In this document: positions 54,716-64,000 of the stretch, piece after piece | How the letters are laid out: each line of letters starts with the position of its first letter | Numbering within the stretch: the first letter of the stretch is position 1 | Source of the DNA: Chromatiales bacterium | Lineage (GTDB): Bacteria; Pseudomonadota; Gammaproteobacteria; Chromatiales; Chromatiaceae | Direction of reading: 5' to 3' | NCBI GenBank assembly: GCA_028280505.1 | Contig: JANQLO010000013.1 | Location: 1 to 64,000, forward strand | DNA length: 64,000 nucleotides | The notes under the pieces: model-generated | What the model saw: the letters and a program-made list of their open reading frames with translations, nothing else | Database searches by the model: none | What the model was told of the DNA's origin: nothing | Position numbers and translations under genes: made by a program

Positions 54716-55290
54716 TGGGTAGCGGTTATCTGTCTCAGCCAGCGGTTTTTTTGGTCCAGGTAATATTCGGGCTTTACGCCATATTGGTCTTGTTACGCTT
54801 TCTGCTCCAACTCACCCGGGCGGATTTCTACAATCCGCTGTCCCAATTCATCGTTAAGGCGACCACACCGGTACTCAATCCGCTGCGCCGGATCGTTCCC
54901 ACGGTGGGTGGCATGGATACCGCATCACTGGTACTCGCCTGGCTCGTGATCACAGTGGAGCAATTGGCAATTCTGGCGATCACCGGTGTCGGTTTTCAGT
55001 TGCTCGCGGCTGCACTGCTGGCGATCCCGGAACTTTTGTCCCTCACCATTAACATCTTTCTGTTCGCCATCCTAATCCAAGTCATCATCAGTTGGATCAA
55101 TCCCGGCAGCTATAACCCCGCGCTCGGTCTGATCCATAGTCTAACGGAGCCCCTGCTTGGCCCGGTACGTCGGCGCATGCCCGATATGGGTGGCTTCGAT
55201 TTGTCACCACTGGTCGTTATGGTCGGTTTGGTGGTTCTGGAAATGCTGTTGATACCCCCCATTCGCGGCATGATCGGCCAATCGATGTAA
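54715..55290 (+). CDS. yggT: YggT-family membrane protein
   Basis: A 191-aa protein with two YggT repeats, each a pair of TM segments (VFLVQVIFGLYAILVLLRFLLQL... and IFLFAILIQVIISWINPGSYNP...), with the conserved R-F-L and P-L-L-G-P-V-R-R-x-M-P motifs. The E. coli homologue has been linked to osmotic-stress response and cell-division proteins; biochemical function is unknown. It is coupled to proC. Confidence 0.93.
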   Translation: MGSGYLSQPAVFLVQVIFGLYAILVLLRFLLQLTRADFYNPLSQFIVKATTPVLNPLRRIVPTVGGMDTASLVLAWLVITVEQLAILAITGVGFQLLAAALLAIPELLSLTINIFLFAILIQVIISWINPGSYNPALGLIHSLTEPLLGPVRRRMPDMGGFDLSPLVVMVGLVVLEMLLIPPIRGMIGQSM

Positions 55291-55512
55291 ACATCGTTAC
55301 AGCGCAATGACTCGATGCCGAGCCTGAACGGACTTGTGCGACATCTTCATGCTTTTTACAGCGCAACCTGTGCCGGCACGACTCGAGCACGGCAACATAC
55401 CGGCGACAAAAACCACCAAGACAATAAACACCGGCATGCTGGTCTATATTTACTAAGTGTCCTGAATCGGGATACGCGTATCGAAATAAAAACAGCACTG
55501 GAGGAGCAGTCG

Positions 55513-55956
55513 ATGAAATCTTTCGTCAAGGCCATGAGCATGTTGATGCTATTGTCGCTGCCATTGATTGCGATTGCCGAAAACAGCACCAAGACCGGTG
55601 GTTACACTATTCATCATAACGCCCTGACGACCGATACCCTGCCGGTACAGGTGGCCACAGCCTATCGCATCCAGCGCAGCAAGAGCCGGGCACTGCTCAA
55701 TGTCAGCGTGATCAAGGACGAGTCGGGCACGACGGGTACCGCGGTACGCGCCAACATCAAGGCGGTGGCCAAAACCCTATATGGTCAAATTCGTCCGATC
55801 GAGATGCGTGAAGTCGTCGAGGACACCGCGATCTACTACATCGCGGACTTCCCGGTAGCCCATCGCGAAATGTTGCGTTTCGAGTTCGAGATAATGCCCG
55901 AAGGTGCGCGATATCCGCTCAACGCATCCATGCGACAAGAATTTTTCACAGACTGA
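55513..55956 (+). CDS. DUF4426-type exported protein
   Basis: A 147-aa protein with a signal peptide (MKSFVKAMSMLMLLSLPLIAIAE) and a beta-rich domain: YTIHHNALTTDTLPVQVATAYRIQRSKSRALLNVSVIKDE, VRANIKAVAKTLYGQIRPIEMREVVEDTAIYYIADFPVAHREMLRFEFEIMPEG. This matches the DUF4426 protein usually next to metX/metW. GGAGGAG precedes the ATG. Function unknown. The gap to yggT is 222 bp and contains no metX or metW. Confidence 0.85.
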   Translation: MKSFVKAMSMLMLLSLPLIAIAENSTKTGGYTIHHNALTTDTLPVQVATAYRIQRSKSRALLNVSVIKDESGTTGTAVRANIKAVAKTLYGQIRPIEMREVVEDTAIYYIADFPVAHREMLRFEFEIMPEGARYPLNASMRQEFFTD

Positions 55957-55986
55957 GCGAACAAGTTCCCGATAGCTCTAGCCGCC

Positions 55987-56655
55987 TTACGAGCCCAACC
56001 AAGCGTCGCGCAGCAACAGAACACCAAACAGGATGACCAACGCACCCGCGAAAACGCGCACCATCGGGTTTCGGACCCAGCGGTTGAGCTGTGCAGCGGC
56101 GACGCCCATCAGCAACAGATTCGGCAGGGTACCCAGCCCGAAGGCCAACATTAACATCGCACCCTCAAGCACCCCGCCGGAGGACACCGTCCATACCAGG
56201 GCACTGTAAACGAGGCCGCAGGGAAGCCAGCCCCACAGCAAGCCAAGCAGTACTGCCTGCCCTACCGAACGCACCGGCAACAGCCCACGACCCAAGGGCT
56301 CGATACGACGCCAAAGCAAACCACCAACGCGCTCGACACCTGATAGGGCATTCCACCATCCGGCCAGATACAGTCCCATCAATATCAAAAACACACCGGC
56401 AAAACTGAGCAACACCCGTTGGGCAGTCTGTACCGGGAACAAACCAGAAAAATAAAACCCCAAGGCGCCCATGAGCGCACCCGCAAGGGTGTAGCTACCG
56501 ATGCGCCCGAGATTGTAGCCCAACAAAATCGGCAAACTACGTCCGTCACGCGTACCGAAAGACAAGGCACCGACGATACCGCCACACATGCCGGCACAGT
56601 GCACACCACCTAAAAGGCCAACCACGAAGGCACTGATCAGATTGATCTCAGACAT
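55987..56655 (-). CDS. sulfite exporter TauE/SafE-family protein (short DsbD-like type)
   Basis: A 222-aa membrane protein with about six hydrophobic segments. LGGVHCAGMCGGIVGALSFG carries a Cys-x-x-x-Cys near residue 20, and WGWLPCGLVYSALVW has another Cys-Gly. This type, often next to cytochrome oxidase assembly genes (ccoI/ccoS) or annotated as SafE, may move reducing power or metals. Overlaps the ampG stop by 8 bases and ends 30 bp from the DUF4426 gene on the opposite strand. Confidence 0.85.
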   Translation of the reverse strand: MSEINLISAFVVGLLGGVHCAGMCGGIVGALSFGTRDGRSLPILLGYNLGRIGSYTLAGALMGALGFYFSGLFPVQTAQRVLLSFAGVFLILMGLYLAGWWNALSGVERVGGLLWRRIEPLGRGLLPVRSVGQAVLLGLLWGWLPCGLVYSALVWTVSSGGVLEGAMLMLAFGLGTLPNLLLMGVAAAQLNRWVRNPMVRVFAGALVILFGVLLLRDAWLGS

Positions 56656-58021
56656 CAGCCTTCTGTGTCTCCAATTGTGTATAGCGTCCGGCCAACCACA
56701 CCAGCAACAGCACCGGTAGTCCCATCAAGGCGACCAAAACGAAGAACTGCTCATAGCCGACATGGTCGACGATGACACCGGAGAAGCCACCGACGAACTT
56801 CGGGAACAGCAGCATCAGCGAGCTGAACAAGGCATACTGGGTCGCTGAGTACTGCACGTTCGTCAATGCCGACAGGTAGGCGACAAACGCCGCCGACGCC
56901 ATGCCGCCGGCGAGGTTGTCCATCGCGACGACGACAATCAGCATGGGCACCGACGCGCCGACTTTGGCCAGCAGCGCAAACAGCAAGTTGGTCAGCGCGA
57001 CCAGCGCCGCCCCGGTGAACAGAATACGGATGACGCCCAAGCGGTTGACCAGCACTCCACCGATTACGGCGCCGAGCAGCGTCATCACCACACCAAACAC
57101 CTTGGTGACGTTGGCGACCTCGGTCTTGCTGAAACCCATGTCGACATAGAACACGTTCGCGATCACACCGAGCACGATATCCGAGATCCGGTAAGTCGCG
57201 ATCAGCGCGAGTACCAGCAACGCCAACCAACCATAACGACCGAAGAAATCGACAAAAGGACTCAGTACCGCCGACCAAACCCAGCGCATTGCCGATTGAA
57301 CGGGGTCGGCCAGGCGAGCGATGAACGCCGGCTCGCGCGTCGCGTCCGCAGCCGGCCTCTGCGGCGGACGCGGCTCATCGACCAGCAGCGTCGTCAGTAT
57401 GCCGACACCCATCAAGCCGGCCATAACCAGGTAGGCGAAGCGCCAGGGCAGATGCTCGTAAACCGCCGGGTCGGGATCCGCCCAGGCCGCCAACCACAGC
57501 ACACCGGCCCCAGCGGTGATCATCGCCAGCCGATAGCCGATCATGTACGTCGCCGCCATCACCGCCTGCAGACGTACGCCGCCACTTTCGATACGGAAGG
57601 CATCGATGACGATGTCCTGGGTCGCCGACGCAAACGCAACCAACACCGCCAGCCATATCAAGGGTTCGAGACCGACAGCCGGGTCGACCAACGCCATGCC
57701 AATCAGCCCGGCGCCGACTGCCGACTGTGAAAGCAATAGCCAGCTGCGCCGCCGCCCGAGCAGACCCGACAACAGCGGGATACGCACGCGGTCGACCAAC
57801 GGCGCCCACACCCACTTGAAGCCGTAGGCCAACGCCACCCAGCTGATAAAACCGATCGTCGAACGGTCGACACCGGCCTCGCGCAACCAAAACGACAACG
57901 TGCCGAACACCAGCAACAGCGGCAATCCGGACGAAAAACCGAGAAACAGCAGCGTCAGCGGTCGCGGGTGAAAATAGATGCGCAGCGCGTCCCACCAACC
58001 TTCGGCGCTCTCAGAGCGCAT
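56648..58021 (-). CDS. ampG: AmpG-type muropeptide permease (MFS)
   Basis: A 457-aa MFS transporter that brings cell-wall muropeptides (anhydro-muropeptides) into the cytoplasm for recycling. Start: FHPRPLTLLFLGFSSGLPLLLVFGTLSFWLREAGVDRSTIGFISWVALAYGFKWVWAPLVDRV is the AmpG N-terminal signature, with about 12 TM segments. ATG 58021 overlaps the xth stop by 11 bases; the longer frame lacks homology. The usual ampD or ampE genes are not here. Confidence 0.93.
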   Translation of the reverse strand: MRSESAEGWWDALRIYFHPRPLTLLFLGFSSGLPLLLVFGTLSFWLREAGVDRSTIGFISWVALAYGFKWVWAPLVDRVRIPLLSGLLGRRRSWLLLSQSAVGAGLIGMALVDPAVGLEPLIWLAVLVAFASATQDIVIDAFRIESGGVRLQAVMAATYMIGYRLAMITAGAGVLWLAAWADPDPAVYEHLPWRFAYLVMAGLMGVGILTTLLVDEPRPPQRPAADATREPAFIARLADPVQSAMRWVWSAVLSPFVDFFGRYGWLALLVLALIATYRISDIVLGVIANVFYVDMGFSKTEVANVTKVFGVVMTLLGAVIGGVLVNRLGVIRILFTGAALVALTNLLFALLAKVGASVPMLIVVVAMDNLAGGMASAAFVAYLSALTNVQYSATQYALFSSLMLLFPKFVGGFSGVIVDHVGYEQFFVLVALMGLPVLLLVWLAGRYTQLETQKADV

Positions 58022-58784
58022 AATCGTAATCCACGACGAGCGGCGCGTGATCGGAGAAGCGCTTCTTGCGGTAGATCGACGCACCCGTGACGAGCGGTCG
58101 CAGCCCCGGTGTCACGACCTGATAGTCGATACGCCACCCCACGTTCTTGGCCCAGGCCTGGCCACGGTTCGACCACCAGGTGTATTCGTCCGCATTCCGA
58201 TTCACGACGCGAAAGGCGTCGACCCAGGCCATAGGCCCGAACAACAGATCGAGCCAGGCGCGCTCTTCCGGCAGAAACCCCGAATTCTTTTGGTTACCTC
58301 GCCAGTTTTTGATGTCGGCCTTGGTGTGCGCGATATTCCAATCGCCGCAGATGATGTATTCCCGACCGTCACGCTGCATACGTTGGAGCACCGGGGTGAG
58401 ATAGTCCATGACTCCGAACTTGACCTGCTGACGTTCCTCGCTGGAAGAGCCGGAGGGAAGATACAGCGAGATTACGCTGAGCTTGCCGAAACGGGCTTCC
58501 AGCCAACGCCCTTCGGCATCGAACTCCGGCCATCCGAGACCCTCGACGACCTCGTCCGGTTCGCGACGCGCATAAAGCCCCACGCCGCTATAGCCCTTCT
58601 TCTGCGCCGGATGGTAATAGCAATTGAAGCTCGGTGGCCAAAACTGACGATCATCGAGCTGATCGACCTGCGCCTTGAGTTCCTGCAGACAGACGACATC
58701 GGCACGCTGGCGGCGCAACCAATCGTAAAACCCTTTGCGCGCGGCAGACCTGATTCCGTTGACGTTGATGCTGATTACGCGCAT
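58011..58784 (-). CDS. xth: exodeoxyribonuclease III
   Basis: A 257-aa AP endonuclease/3' exonuclease of base-excision repair. Motifs: RVISINVNGIRSAARKGFYDWLRRQRADVVCLQELKAQ (metal Glu), ICGDWNIAHTKADIKN (GDxN), RIDYQVVTPGL and SDHAPLVVDYDY (catalytic DH). The length matches the E. coli-type enzyme. Divergent from pyrE with 116 bp between. Confidence 0.95.
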   Translation of the reverse strand: MRVISINVNGIRSAARKGFYDWLRRQRADVVCLQELKAQVDQLDDRQFWPPSFNCYYHPAQKKGYSGVGLYARREPDEVVEGLGWPEFDAEGRWLEARFGKLSVISLYLPSGSSSEERQQVKFGVMDYLTPVLQRMQRDGREYIICGDWNIAHTKADIKNWRGNQKNSGFLPEERAWLDLLFGPMAWVDAFRVVNRNADEYTWWSNRGQAWAKNVGWRIDYQVVTPGLRPLVTGASIYRKKRFSDHAPLVVDYDYAL

Positions 58785-58900
58785 TCAGCGCATTATAAGG
58801 AATGCGGCAGCTCAGAGTTAGCGGCATCCGCAATCCGCACACACCCTTGCCAGGTTTTGCCGGCTTGCGCACAATGCGTGGCGATTCCAGCAGGTGTGCC

Positions 58901-59545
58901 ATGCAAGATTATCAACACGATTTCCTCGACTTCGCCCTCGAACTCGGTGTCCTGAGATTCGGCGAATTTACGCTGAAATCCGGTCGTATCAGCCCATATT
59001 TCTTCAATGCGGGACTGTTCAATACCGGCGCCGCATTAGCCAAACTCGGCCGATTTTATGCGCAGGCCATCGTCGATGCCGATATCCGTTTCGACGTGCT
59101 CTACGGACCGGCTTACAAAGGCATACCCCTGGCTGCGGTGACCGCCGCAGCCTTGTATGACCACCACGCTATCGACGTACCCTATGCGTTCAACCGTAAA
59201 GAAGCCAAAAGCCATGGCGAGGGCGGTAGTATCGTCGGGCATGCCTTGCAGGGTGATATCCTGATCATCGATGACGTGATCACTGCCGGCACGGCGATTC
59301 GCGAATCCATGAACATCATCACGGCCGAGGGGGCGAAACCGGCCGGCGTCGTCATCGCCCTCGACCGTCAGGAACGCGGCAAGGGTGAACGATCGGCGAT
59401 TCAAGAGGTTGAATCGGACCACGGCATGCGCGTGGCAGCCATTGTTCGACTGGAAGAACTGATCGAATTCGTCTCGCAACACGACGATACAAACGCCGAA
59501 CACCTGAAGGCGATACACGACTATCGCGACCAATACGGTGTCTAG
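58901..59545 (+). CDS. pyrE: orotate phosphoribosyltransferase
   Basis: Makes orotidine-5'-phosphate from orotate and PRPP. The 214-aa product has [51 protein letters not shown] and the PRPP loop [17 protein letters not shown] near residues 118-135. ATG 58901 has AGGTG five bases upstream and fits the family start [14 protein letters not shown]. With pyrR, pyrB, pyrC' and the pyrK-like gene it is the second pyrimidine locus in the window. Its neighbour slmA is near pyrE in E. coli too. Confidence 0.96.
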   Translation: MQDYQHDFLDFALELGVLRFGEFTLKSGRISPYFFNAGLFNTGAALAKLGRFYAQAIVDADIRFDVLYGPAYKGIPLAAVTAAALYDHHAIDVPYAFNRKEAKSHGEGGSIVGHALQGDILIIDDVITAGTAIRESMNIITAEGAKPAGVVIALDRQERGKGERSAIQEVESDHGMRVAAIVRLEELIEFVSQHDDTNAEHLKAIHDYRDQYGV

Positions 59546-59555
59546 GGACCGCGCT

Positions 59556-60302
59556 TCAACCGATGACGAGCTTTATTCCGACCAGCAGGGTCACGGTCTC
59601 GAAAGCACGCTTTATCCAGCGGTTGCCCTTGAGAATGGCCAGATGGGCGCCCGCATAGCCGCCCAGTAGAGAACCGGCCAGCAGCGCCGGCAACCAATCC
59701 CACCGCACTTCGCCCATGATGCTCAAGGCGACTGCCCCGGTGCCATTCCAAAACATCCCAACCAATACCAAGGTATAGGCTACAGCCTGGCGATAATCGG
59801 CACCAAACCACCGAATCAACCACAAAGTCACGAACAGGCCTGTACCCGAAGTGAGCGAACCATTAAGAATACCAATCCCAAACAGCACCGCCCCACCCAA
59901 CCATAATCCGATACCGTGGCGATTGCGCGGCTGTTCGACCAGACCCAGTTCTCCCTTGACCACCGAATAGATCCCCAGGCCCACGGTTAGCACCCCAAGT
60001 GCCACCTCGGCATAACGCCCGGGAACTTGCAGGATGACGCTGGCACCTAATAAGACACCGGGTAACCCGGTAGCCAAAATGAAAGCGGCAAAACGGCGGT
60101 GCAATCCACCTTCTTTTATGTGGCGTAGGGTGGCGCCGATGCCGAGCGCGACGGATGCGATTTTGTGGGTCGCCAGGGCGATCCCGAACGGCAGCCCAAG
60201 GAAGATCAAGACCGGCAATTGCAATAGACCGGCACCGCCGCCGGCGAAGGCCGAAAACAGATTCGCCAGCAGGGAAACGAAAAAAAGTATGAACTGTTCC
60301 AA
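59556..60302 (-). CDS. TauE/SafE-type sulfite exporter (UPF0721)
   Basis: A 248-aa membrane protein with about eight TM segments. NLFSAFAGGGAGLLQLPVLIFLGLPFGIALATHKIASVALGIGATLRHI matches the TauE/SafE domain with its Gly-rich N-terminal repeat. It would export sulfite, sulfoacetate or another small anion. This is a second, sequence-distinct transporter of that broad clan in the window (see 55987-56655). No regulator or sulfur enzyme is adjacent. Confidence 0.87.
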   Translation of the reverse strand: MEQFILFFVSLLANLFSAFAGGGAGLLQLPVLIFLGLPFGIALATHKIASVALGIGATLRHIKEGGLHRRFAAFILATGLPGVLLGASVILQVPGRYAEVALGVLTVGLGIYSVVKGELGLVEQPRNRHGIGLWLGGAVLFGIGILNGSLTSGTGLFVTLWLIRWFGADYRQAVAYTLVLVGMFWNGTGAVALSIMGEVRWDWLPALLAGSLLGGYAGAHLAILKGNRWIKRAFETVTLLVGIKLVIG

Positions 60303-60373
60303 GTTTCGGCCGATAACGCAGAATGCGGAGCCATTATAATGACGTGTGACCTAGGCGCAGTTAGCTATCGATC

Positions 60374-61351
60374 ATGAAGTCAATCAAACGAAGGATCACC
60401 ATCGCAGCCGCTCTATGGCTACTCATCGGGCAAGATGCGCTCGCAGGGAGCATCAAGAAGTGGGTCGACGAGAACGGGGTGACACACTACGGCACCTCCA
60501 TCCCACCGCAATACAAAGACAAGGCCCATGCTGAATTGAATCAGCGCGGGATCGAAGTAAAACGTCACAACCGAACGCGCACCCCGGAAGAGATCGAACG
60601 CGACAAAGAGCTCGCCGCATTACGTGCCGAGCAACAGAAACTGCTCGAAGAGCAACAGGCCAAAGACCGTATCTTGCTCAATCTCTATCGCAACGAAGAC
60701 GACTTGATCATGGCGCGCGACGGTAAACTTAGCCAACTCGACGGTCAGATCCGGCTGATTCACAACGAAATCCGTCGTCTGAAAGACCGTCTCTCAGACT
60801 TCCAGGCCTCGGCTGCTGCCGCAGAGCGCGCCGGCCGTCAACTCACCAAAAAACAACAAGCCAACCTCGAAAGTACACGACGTTCAATCGAGGGTTCTTA
60901 TGCCAACATCCTGAGGAAAGAAGACGAGAAAATCGCAACCATCGAACGCTATAGCGCCGACCTGGAGCGTTTCCGCCAGCTCCGCAAAGGCGGCGCCCGC
61001 GCAACCAATACCGAGGTGGCATCGTCTGAGATTCCGGATCTGGTCAATACCGCAGTGCGTTGCAAAGACCCGGCCGAATGCGACCGCTTGTGGGAAAATG
61101 CTCAGACCTACGCACGCATGCATGCGACCACCCCAGTCGACCTTTCAGCCGAACGTATTTTGGTCACCGCTCCGCCCCGCGCAGCGAAGGACCTCAGCAT
61201 TACGGTATCGCGTTTGTACGAGAAAAGGCGGAATGGCGAGCGCATTTTCATGGATCTACAATGCGTTCGTTTTACCGAAGGCCAGGAGTTTTGCCGCAGC
61301 GCCGAGGTAACCGCAATTCGTGAGAACTTCAAAGACGCCTTGGTTCGATAG
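60374..61351 (+). CDS. DUF4124-domain periplasmic coiled-coil protein
   Basis: A 325-aa exported protein. Signal peptide: MKSIKRRITIAAALWLLIGQDALA. A DUF4124 domain follows (GSIKKWVDENGVTHYGTSIPPQYKDKAHAELN). A long coiled coil extends about 75-205 (ELAALRAEQQKLLEEQQAKD ... KDRLSDFQASAAAAERAG), and a C-terminal region has four Cys near 237-310 (RCKDPAECDRLWENAQTYARMH, LQCVRFTEGQEFC) that may form disulfides. Function unknown. It ends one base before the slmA stop on the opposite strand. Confidence 0.85.
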   Translation: MKSIKRRITIAAALWLLIGQDALAGSIKKWVDENGVTHYGTSIPPQYKDKAHAELNQRGIEVKRHNRTRTPEEIERDKELAALRAEQQKLLEEQQAKDRILLNLYRNEDDLIMARDGKLSQLDGQIRLIHNEIRRLKDRLSDFQASAAAAERAGRQLTKKQQANLESTRRSIEGSYANILRKEDEKIATIERYSADLERFRQLRKGGARATNTEVASSEIPDLVNTAVRCKDPAECDRLWENAQTYARMHATTPVDLSAERILVTAPPRAAKDLSITVSRLYEKRRNGERIFMDLQCVRFTEGQEFCRSAEVTAIRENFKDALVR

Positions 61352-61939
61352 CTAAGCGGTGTCGAACAATCCGTGGCTGAGTACCAGCCAGTCGGCCTCC
61401 CATGCCGATAACGCGGCCTGACTAAAGCGCGAACGCAAAAACTGCTGCATCCGACCCTCGACAAATGCGGTCAACAAAGCTGCGCCGGCCTCGGGGCTCG
61501 CTCGCAGCTCGGTATCTTGACGCAATTGGGATTCACGTAGAATCTGACGCAACTGCACCTCGATACGTTCGAAAAACTGCTGCACCCGATCATGCAATCG
61601 CTCACGTTCGCCGACCAGGGCGTCACCCAATAGCACTCGCGTGATCCCGGGGTTACGGTCGGCGAACCCCAGCAGCAAGTAAATCACCTTGGCCACGCGG
61701 GCCTGCGTGCCTTTTTCGTCGTTCAAGATCTGGTTGATGCGGGCGAACACCGTCTCTTCGGCGAACCCGATCAAACCCTCGAACATACGCGCCTTACTGG
61801 GAAAATGCCGATACAAGGCAGCCTCCGAGACACCAACGGCACGCGCCAAGGCAGCCGTCGTAATGCGATCACCGGGATGCTGCTCCAATTCGTTGGCGAG
61901 CGCCTCCAAAATAGCCTGTTTGCGCGACGGACGTGGCAT
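61352..61939 (-). CDS. slmA: nucleoid occlusion factor SlmA
   Basis: A 195-aa TetR-family protein that binds chromosomal sites and blocks FtsZ assembly over the nucleoid. The N-terminal helix-turn-helix is RKQAILEALANELEQHPGDRITTAALARAVGVSEAALYRHFPSKARMFEGLIGFAEETVFARINQIL, with LLGFADRNPGITRVLLGDALVGERERLHDRV and the C-terminal helix SAWEADWLVLSHGLFD. The argB–slmA and pyrE proximity matches the usual context. Confidence 0.93.
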   Translation of the reverse strand: MPRPSRKQAILEALANELEQHPGDRITTAALARAVGVSEAALYRHFPSKARMFEGLIGFAEETVFARINQILNDEKGTQARVAKVIYLLLGFADRNPGITRVLLGDALVGERERLHDRVQQFFERIEVQLRQILRESQLRQDTELRASPEAGAALLTAFVEGRMQQFLRSRFSQAALSAWEADWLVLSHGLFDTA

Positions 61940-61948
61940 ACCGAATCG

Positions 61949-62920
<972 letters not shown>

Positions 62921-62927
62921 TCAATAT

Positions 62928-64000
62928 TTAGAACGGCGCCTGCATGTCCGGCGCCACTCGCCGCAGCAGGTCTCGGAAACGAGCTTTTATCCCCTCCAAA
63001 GCCGCCTCGTCCTCGGCCTCGAAACGGAAGGTCAGCGACGGCGTCGTATTCGACGGCCGAATCAAACCCCAACCATCGGCAAATTCCACCCGCAACCCGT
63101 CCAGCTCGACCAAACGGGCGTCGTCAAATACTTTGTGCGCATCCAATGCCCGCATCAGTTCAAGATTCTGTCCCTCGCGCAGCATCAAGTGATACTCGGG
63201 GGTAGACGGACTGATTGGCAACTCGGCAAACAACTCACTGGCCCTGCGTTGCTCCAGCGCTACGATCTCGAGAATCCGAGCCGCCGCATAAATGCCGTCA
63301 TCGAAACCGTACCACCGCTCCTTGATGAACAAATGGCCCGAAAACTCGCCGCCGAGCAATGCACCGGTTTCGAGCATTTTCGCCCGCATACGCGAATGTC
63401 CCGACTGCCACATGATCGGACGGCCGCCGTGCGACAACACAAAACTGGCAAGATGACGCGACGATTTCACATCGTACAAAATATCGACCCCGGGATGACG
63501 TTCCAGAACGTCTGCCGCGAGCATCATCAGCAATCGGTCGGGCCAGATGATATTGCCGGCATCGTCGATCAAGCCAAGACGATCCCCATCACCGTCAAAC
63601 GCAATACCCAGATCGGCCTCCTGAGCCTGGACCTCAAGGAGCAGCGACGCCAGATTGTCGGGTTGACTCGGATCGGGATGGTGATTCGGAAACTCCCCGT
63701 CCGGCTCACAAAACAGCGGCGTGACCTCACAACCCAAAGCCTCAAATGTCGCGATTGCCTGATCACCCGCAACGCCATTGCCGGCATCGACCACGACCTT
63801 GAGCGGCCTGGCGAGCTGAACCTCTTGGGTCACCGCGTCAATGTAGTCACCCAGCAGATCGACACGCTCGAGCTGGCCCGAACCATGACTGAACACGCCA
63901 TCGAGCATGCGCTGTCGCAATGCCTGCAGGTCTTCGCCGTCAAGCACGCGGTCGCCGATAACGATTTTGAAGCCATTGTATTCAGATGGATTATGGCTGC
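62928..64000 (-). CDS. algC: phosphomannomutase/phosphoglucomutase (AlgC-like), cut by window end
   Basis: Interconverts hexose 6- and 1-phosphates for LPS, alginate or other surface sugars. About 357 residues are visible, starting inside the active-site loop SHNPSEYNGFKIV, whose Ser is the phosphoserine. Later parts include AFDGDGDRLGLIDDAG (metal loop), GEFSGHLFIKERWYGFDDGIYAA (sugar loop) and the C-terminal DGWGLIRPSNTTPSLTFRFEAED phosphate-binding domain. The N-terminus lies outside the window. The argB–algC order is conserved in many gammaproteobacteria. Confidence 0.93.
   Translation of the reverse strand, partial: SHNPSEYNGFKIVIGDRVLDGEDLQALRQRMLDGVFSHGSGQLERVDLLGDYIDAVTQEVQLARPLKVVVDAGNGVAGDQAIATFEALGCEVTPLFCEPDGEFPNHHPDPSQPDNLASLLLEVQAQEADLGIAFDGDGDRLGLIDDAGNIIWPDRLLMMLAADVLERHPGVDILYDVKSSRHLASFVLSHGGRPIMWQSGHSRMRAKMLETGALLGGEFSGHLFIKERWYGFDDGIYAAARILEIVALEQRRASELFAELPISPSTPEYHLMLREGQNLELMRALDAHKVFDDARLVELDGLRVEFADGWGLIRPSNTTPSLTFRFEAEDEAALEGIKARFRDLLRRVAPDMQAPF

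Overview
The window reads as a gammaproteobacterial chromosome. The gene order gshB/pilG-H-I-J-chpA and tonB-like–yqgE–ruvX–pyrR–pyrB–pyrC'–pilU–pilT–yggS–proC–yggT is the one I know from the Pseudomonas aeruginosa PA0388-PA0413 region. The tkt–gap–pgk–pyk run and the slmA–argB–algC run also fit gammaproteobacteria. A Chromatiales-like or sulfur-oxidiser-like host is my guess from this combination, not a demonstrated fact. No rRNA, tRNA, CRISPR array, insertion sequence or phage gene was seen.

Layout. 1-5.4 kb (minus): central carbon operon tkt–gap–pgk–pyk, with pyk cut by the window edge. 5.7-7.6 kb: a thioredoxin-fold protein (minus) and metK (plus). 7.9-23.4 kb: an accessory island with two converging halves. 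The plus half encodes a NodB-like deacetylase, a formyltransferase, a possible 55-aa coupled ORF, a TPP enzyme, a NeuB-like synthase, an ACP, a KAS III, a GNAT-like protein, an SDR and a second KAS III. The minus half encodes LuxE, LuxC, a second ACP, a FabZ-like dehydratase, an acyl-AMP ligase and a second GNAT-like protein. 23.7-28 kb: a DUF2189 membrane protein, then ahcY–metF–rsmE headed by an S-adenosylhomocysteine riboswitch. 28-39.3 kb (minus): the Pil-Chp chemosensory system (pilG, pilH, pilI, pilJ, chpA, chpC) preceded by a rhodanese-like protein and a small secreted protein. 39.5-47.4 kb (plus): gshB–apbE, tonB-like, yqgE–ruvX–pyrR–pyrB–pyrC'–pyrK-like. 47.4-53 kb (minus): hybrid histidine kinase, pilU, pilT. 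53-56 kb (plus): yggS, proC, yggT, DUF4426. 56-64 kb: SafE-like protein, ampG, xth, pyrE, a TauE-type permease, a DUF4124 protein, slmA, argB and algC (cut by the window edge).

How the genes work together. metK, ahcY and metF are three steps of the activated-methyl cycle. The island lies between metK and ahcY-metF, which suggests insertion into an ancestral metK–ahcY–metF group. The island carries what is needed to activate an acid (AMP ligase), load it on a dedicated carrier (two ACPs), extend it (two KAS III), process it (SDR ketoreductase, FabZ-like dehydratase), transfer it (two GNAT-like proteins) and possibly reduce it to an aldehyde (LuxE/LuxC). It sits beside sugar-modifying genes (NeuB-like, formyltransferase, deacetylase, YerE-like TPP enzyme). 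The best inference is a surface-glycan or nonulosonate decoration system with a custom acyl group, but the product is unknown. This is the most likely undescribed system in the window. The remaining genes are housekeeping or type IV pilus functions in a mostly conserved order, with some local changes: metX/metW absent between yggT and DUF4426, apbE beside gshB, and a dihydroorotase homologue that has lost metal ligands.
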